Positions 4,033-5,372 of a stretch of DNA of 5,372 nt are shown here, in pieces; the first letter of the stretch is position 1; every line of letters starts with the position of its first letter. This DNA comes from Mucilaginibacter sp. GTDB lineage: Bacteria; Bacteroidota; Bacteroidia; Sphingobacteriales; Sphingobacteriaceae. Below the pieces are notes generated by a model that saw only the letters and a program-made list of their open reading frames with translations, had not been told where the DNA came from and searched no databases. Location of the stretch: positions 1 to 5,372 of the forward strand of contig JAICXZ010000282.1 of the NCBI GenBank assembly GCA_025934475.1. Reading direction: 5' to 3'. Made by a program: the position numbers and the translations under genes.

Positions 4033-5372
4033 AAGTCGGACCGGTTCTGCTCGGTCCACTCTTTACTAAATGACTTATCCGCTACCCGCGGCATTTCGCG
4101 TAGGTGACCCCAGGTTTTTTTGAAGAGGGTACGCAGAAAGAAGTTTTTCATCCTGCCGCCAAAAAAGTCCATCCATTTACGGTTGAGCATGCCCTTTTTC
4201 CAGATTGCCCAGCCCCATTCTTCCTTTTTATTGACAATCTGTTGCTTTACCGCGTCGCGGCGATTGAGCAGCAGCATTTTGTGGATATCGATTTTAACGG
4301 GGCAAACCTCGGTGCATTTGCCACATAGACTAGAGGCATAGCTCAGGTGTTTAAACTCTTCCATGCCCTTCATATGTGGGGTTATAATGGAGCCGATTGG
4401 GCCGCTATAAGTGGTCTCATAAGTGTGTCCACCGATGTTCTTATAGACAGGGCAGGCATTTAAACATGCTCCGCAGCGAATGCAGTACAGGCCCTGGCGC
4501 TGATCTTTTTGAGCCAGCAAATTGGTACGGCCATTATCCAGCAGGATCACATACATTTCATCTGGGCCATCAGTCTCGTTCTCCTGCCGGGGACCACTTA
4601 GTATAGTGTTATAAACTGTCAGATTCTGACCGGTTCCATGAGTTGACAGCATCGGCCAAAACAGGTCAAGGTCAGCTATTGAGGGAATCATTTTTTCGAT
4701 GCCGACGATCGCAATATGAATCTTCGGAAAGCTGGTGCTCAATCGGGCATTACCTTCATTTTCGCTAACAGCAATGCTGCCGGTATCTGCGATCAGGAAA
4801 TTAGCGCCGGTAATACCAACATCGGCTTGAACATATTTCTCACGCAGCAATTCACGGGCTTTCGCGGTTAGTTGCTCCGGTGTCGCATCGAGGGGTGTAC
4901 CGAACTTCTCGTTGAAAAGTTTGGCGATATCCTCTTTTGAAAGATGCATCGCCGGGGTAACAATATGGTAGGGGCGCTGACCAAGCAGTTGAACAATATA
5001 TTCGCCCAGGTCAGTTTCTAATGATTCGATATGGTGTTCCTCCAGGAATTCATTCAATTTGAGCTCCTCAGTCACCATTGATTTGGATTTGACAACGGTT
5101 TTTGCTCCTGCCTTCTGGATGATATTCAGGATCTCGCGGTTGGCTTCTTCGGCGTCATTGGCCCAAATTACCTTTCCGCCACGACGCTGGAAGTTGGACT
5201 CAAACTCGGGAAGAAATTTGTCGAGGTTTTCCATCACACGCCACTTGATCACGTGACCACGTTTTTTGGCATTATCGAGGTTGATCAACCTCGATAAACC
5301 GCGTTCTACCGCGGCGTCATATCTGCCGATATTGAAATTGATAATACGGCGATGGTCCTTATCAAACGCCTT
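4029..5372 (-). CDS. lutB: LutB-type lactate utilization iron-sulfur protein (N-terminal tip outside window)
   Basis: The frame is open from the right edge to the TAG at 4029-4031, giving 447 visible residues. The TTG at 5288 is not the start, because the upstream codons continue the family N-terminus (KAFDKDHRRIINFNI at the edge); probably 10-20 residues are missing. LutB acts with LutA and LutC in oxidation of L-lactate to pyruvate in the cytoplasm. A LUD domain occupies roughly visible residues 60-270, with TGANFLIADTGSIAVSENEGNARL in its core. It is followed by a [4Fe-4S] motif CIRCGACLNACP (visible residues 297-308; DNA 4452-4484) and a second motif LCGKCTEVCP (DNA 4299-4328) having three cysteines, with Ser where a classical motif would have its first Cys. 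A C-terminal basic tail ends in NRSDL. lutA and lutC, expected nearby, are not in the window; as the gene ends here, partners would lie beyond the right edge. The stop codon falls in the REPIN-like element. Confidence 0.9.
   Translation of the reverse strand, partial: KAFDKDHRRIINFNIGRYDAAVERGLSRLINLDNAKKRGHVIKWRVMENLDKFLPEFESNFQRRGGKVIWANDAEEANREILNIIQKAGAKTVVKSKSMVTEELKLNEFLEEHHIESLETDLGEYIVQLLGQRPYHIVTPAMHLSKEDIAKLFNEKFGTPLDATPEQLTAKARELLREKYVQADVGITGANFLIADTGSIAVSENEGNARLSTSFPKIHIAIVGIEKMIPSIADLDLFWPMLSTHGTGQNLTVYNTILSGPRQENETDGPDEMYVILLDNGRTNLLAQKDQRQGLYCIRCGACLNACPVYKNIGGHTYETTYSGPIGSIITPHMKGMEEFKHLSYASSLCGKCTEVCPVKIDIHKMLLLNRRDAVKQQIVNKKEEWGWAIWKKGMLNRKWMDFFGGRMKNFFLRTLFKKTWGHLREMPRVADKSFSKEWTEQNRSDL
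5272..5297. repeat. Perfect 26-bp palindrome inside lutB
   Basis: The sequence is its own reverse complement over 26 bases, centred on GATC between 5284 and 5285, with half-site TTATCGAGGTTGA. All 13 pairs match; the next pair (5271/5298) does not. It encodes LutB residues LSRLINLDN near the N-terminus. As mRNA it would form a long stem with almost no loop; as DNA it would be a symmetric site for a dimeric protein. Under equal base frequencies about 1 in 67 million centres would be this long, so chance is a poor explanation for a 5.4-kb window. Confidence 0.75.

Noticed and set aside
1..5372. CRISPR array, tRNA, rRNA, insertion sequence or phage gene
   Set aside because: No regularly spaced direct repeats of CRISPR size, no tRNA-like cloverleaf or rRNA stretch that I could recognise, and no transposase, integrase or phage-like protein in any frame.

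Overview
The window reads as chromosome of a Bacteroidota bacterium, most likely family Sphingobacteriaceae (Mucilaginibacter/Pedobacter-like). The basis is the protein flavour of the fused alpha/beta 2-oxoacid dehydrogenase E1, the LutB-type protein and the SprT-like C-terminus, the absence of clear Shine-Dalgarno sequences, a TAnnTTTG-type -7 element, and a GTAGAGAC-type intergenic palindrome. This placement comes from remembered family features; no search was run.

Layout from left to right. (1) Positions 1-203, plus strand: the C-terminal end of a SprT-like protein cut by the window edge. (2) 204-238: a tandem heptamer tract of five GGTTAAA-like units that fills the convergent junction and contains the stop codon of the next gene. 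(3) 235-1056, minus strand: a two-gene toxin-antitoxin-like module. An unrecognised 83-residue protein is followed with no gap (TAA directly against ATG) by a 189-residue zeta-toxin/COG4185-like P-loop kinase. (4) 1072-3048, minus: a single 658-residue polypeptide carrying both the alpha and beta parts of a ThDP-dependent 2-oxoacid (probably branched-chain) dehydrogenase E1. Its stop lies 15 bases before the small gene, so all three minus-strand genes could share a transcript. (5) 3049-3108: a short divergent regulatory region. (6) 3109-3960, plus: a secreted DUF4198-like protein. (7) 3962-4032: a double-hairpin, REPIN-like element that fills the whole convergent junction. (8) 4029-5372, minus: lutB, the iron-sulfur and LUD-domain subunit of L-lactate oxidation, missing its N-terminal tip beyond the right edge.

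The main metabolic genes (E1 and LutB) feed carbon from keto acids and lactate into central metabolism, but no E2, E3, LutA or LutC lies in the window, so no complete pathway is visible. The points that stand out are a perfect 26-bp palindrome inside lutB, a repeat doublet whose stems differ by a compensatory base pair, G-rich degenerate repeats both at a gene junction and inside the E1 interdomain linker, and a possible new antitoxin family paired with the zeta-like kinase. Nothing here amounts to a clearly new multi-gene system. The toxin-antitoxin pair and the repeat elements are the best candidates for something undescribed.
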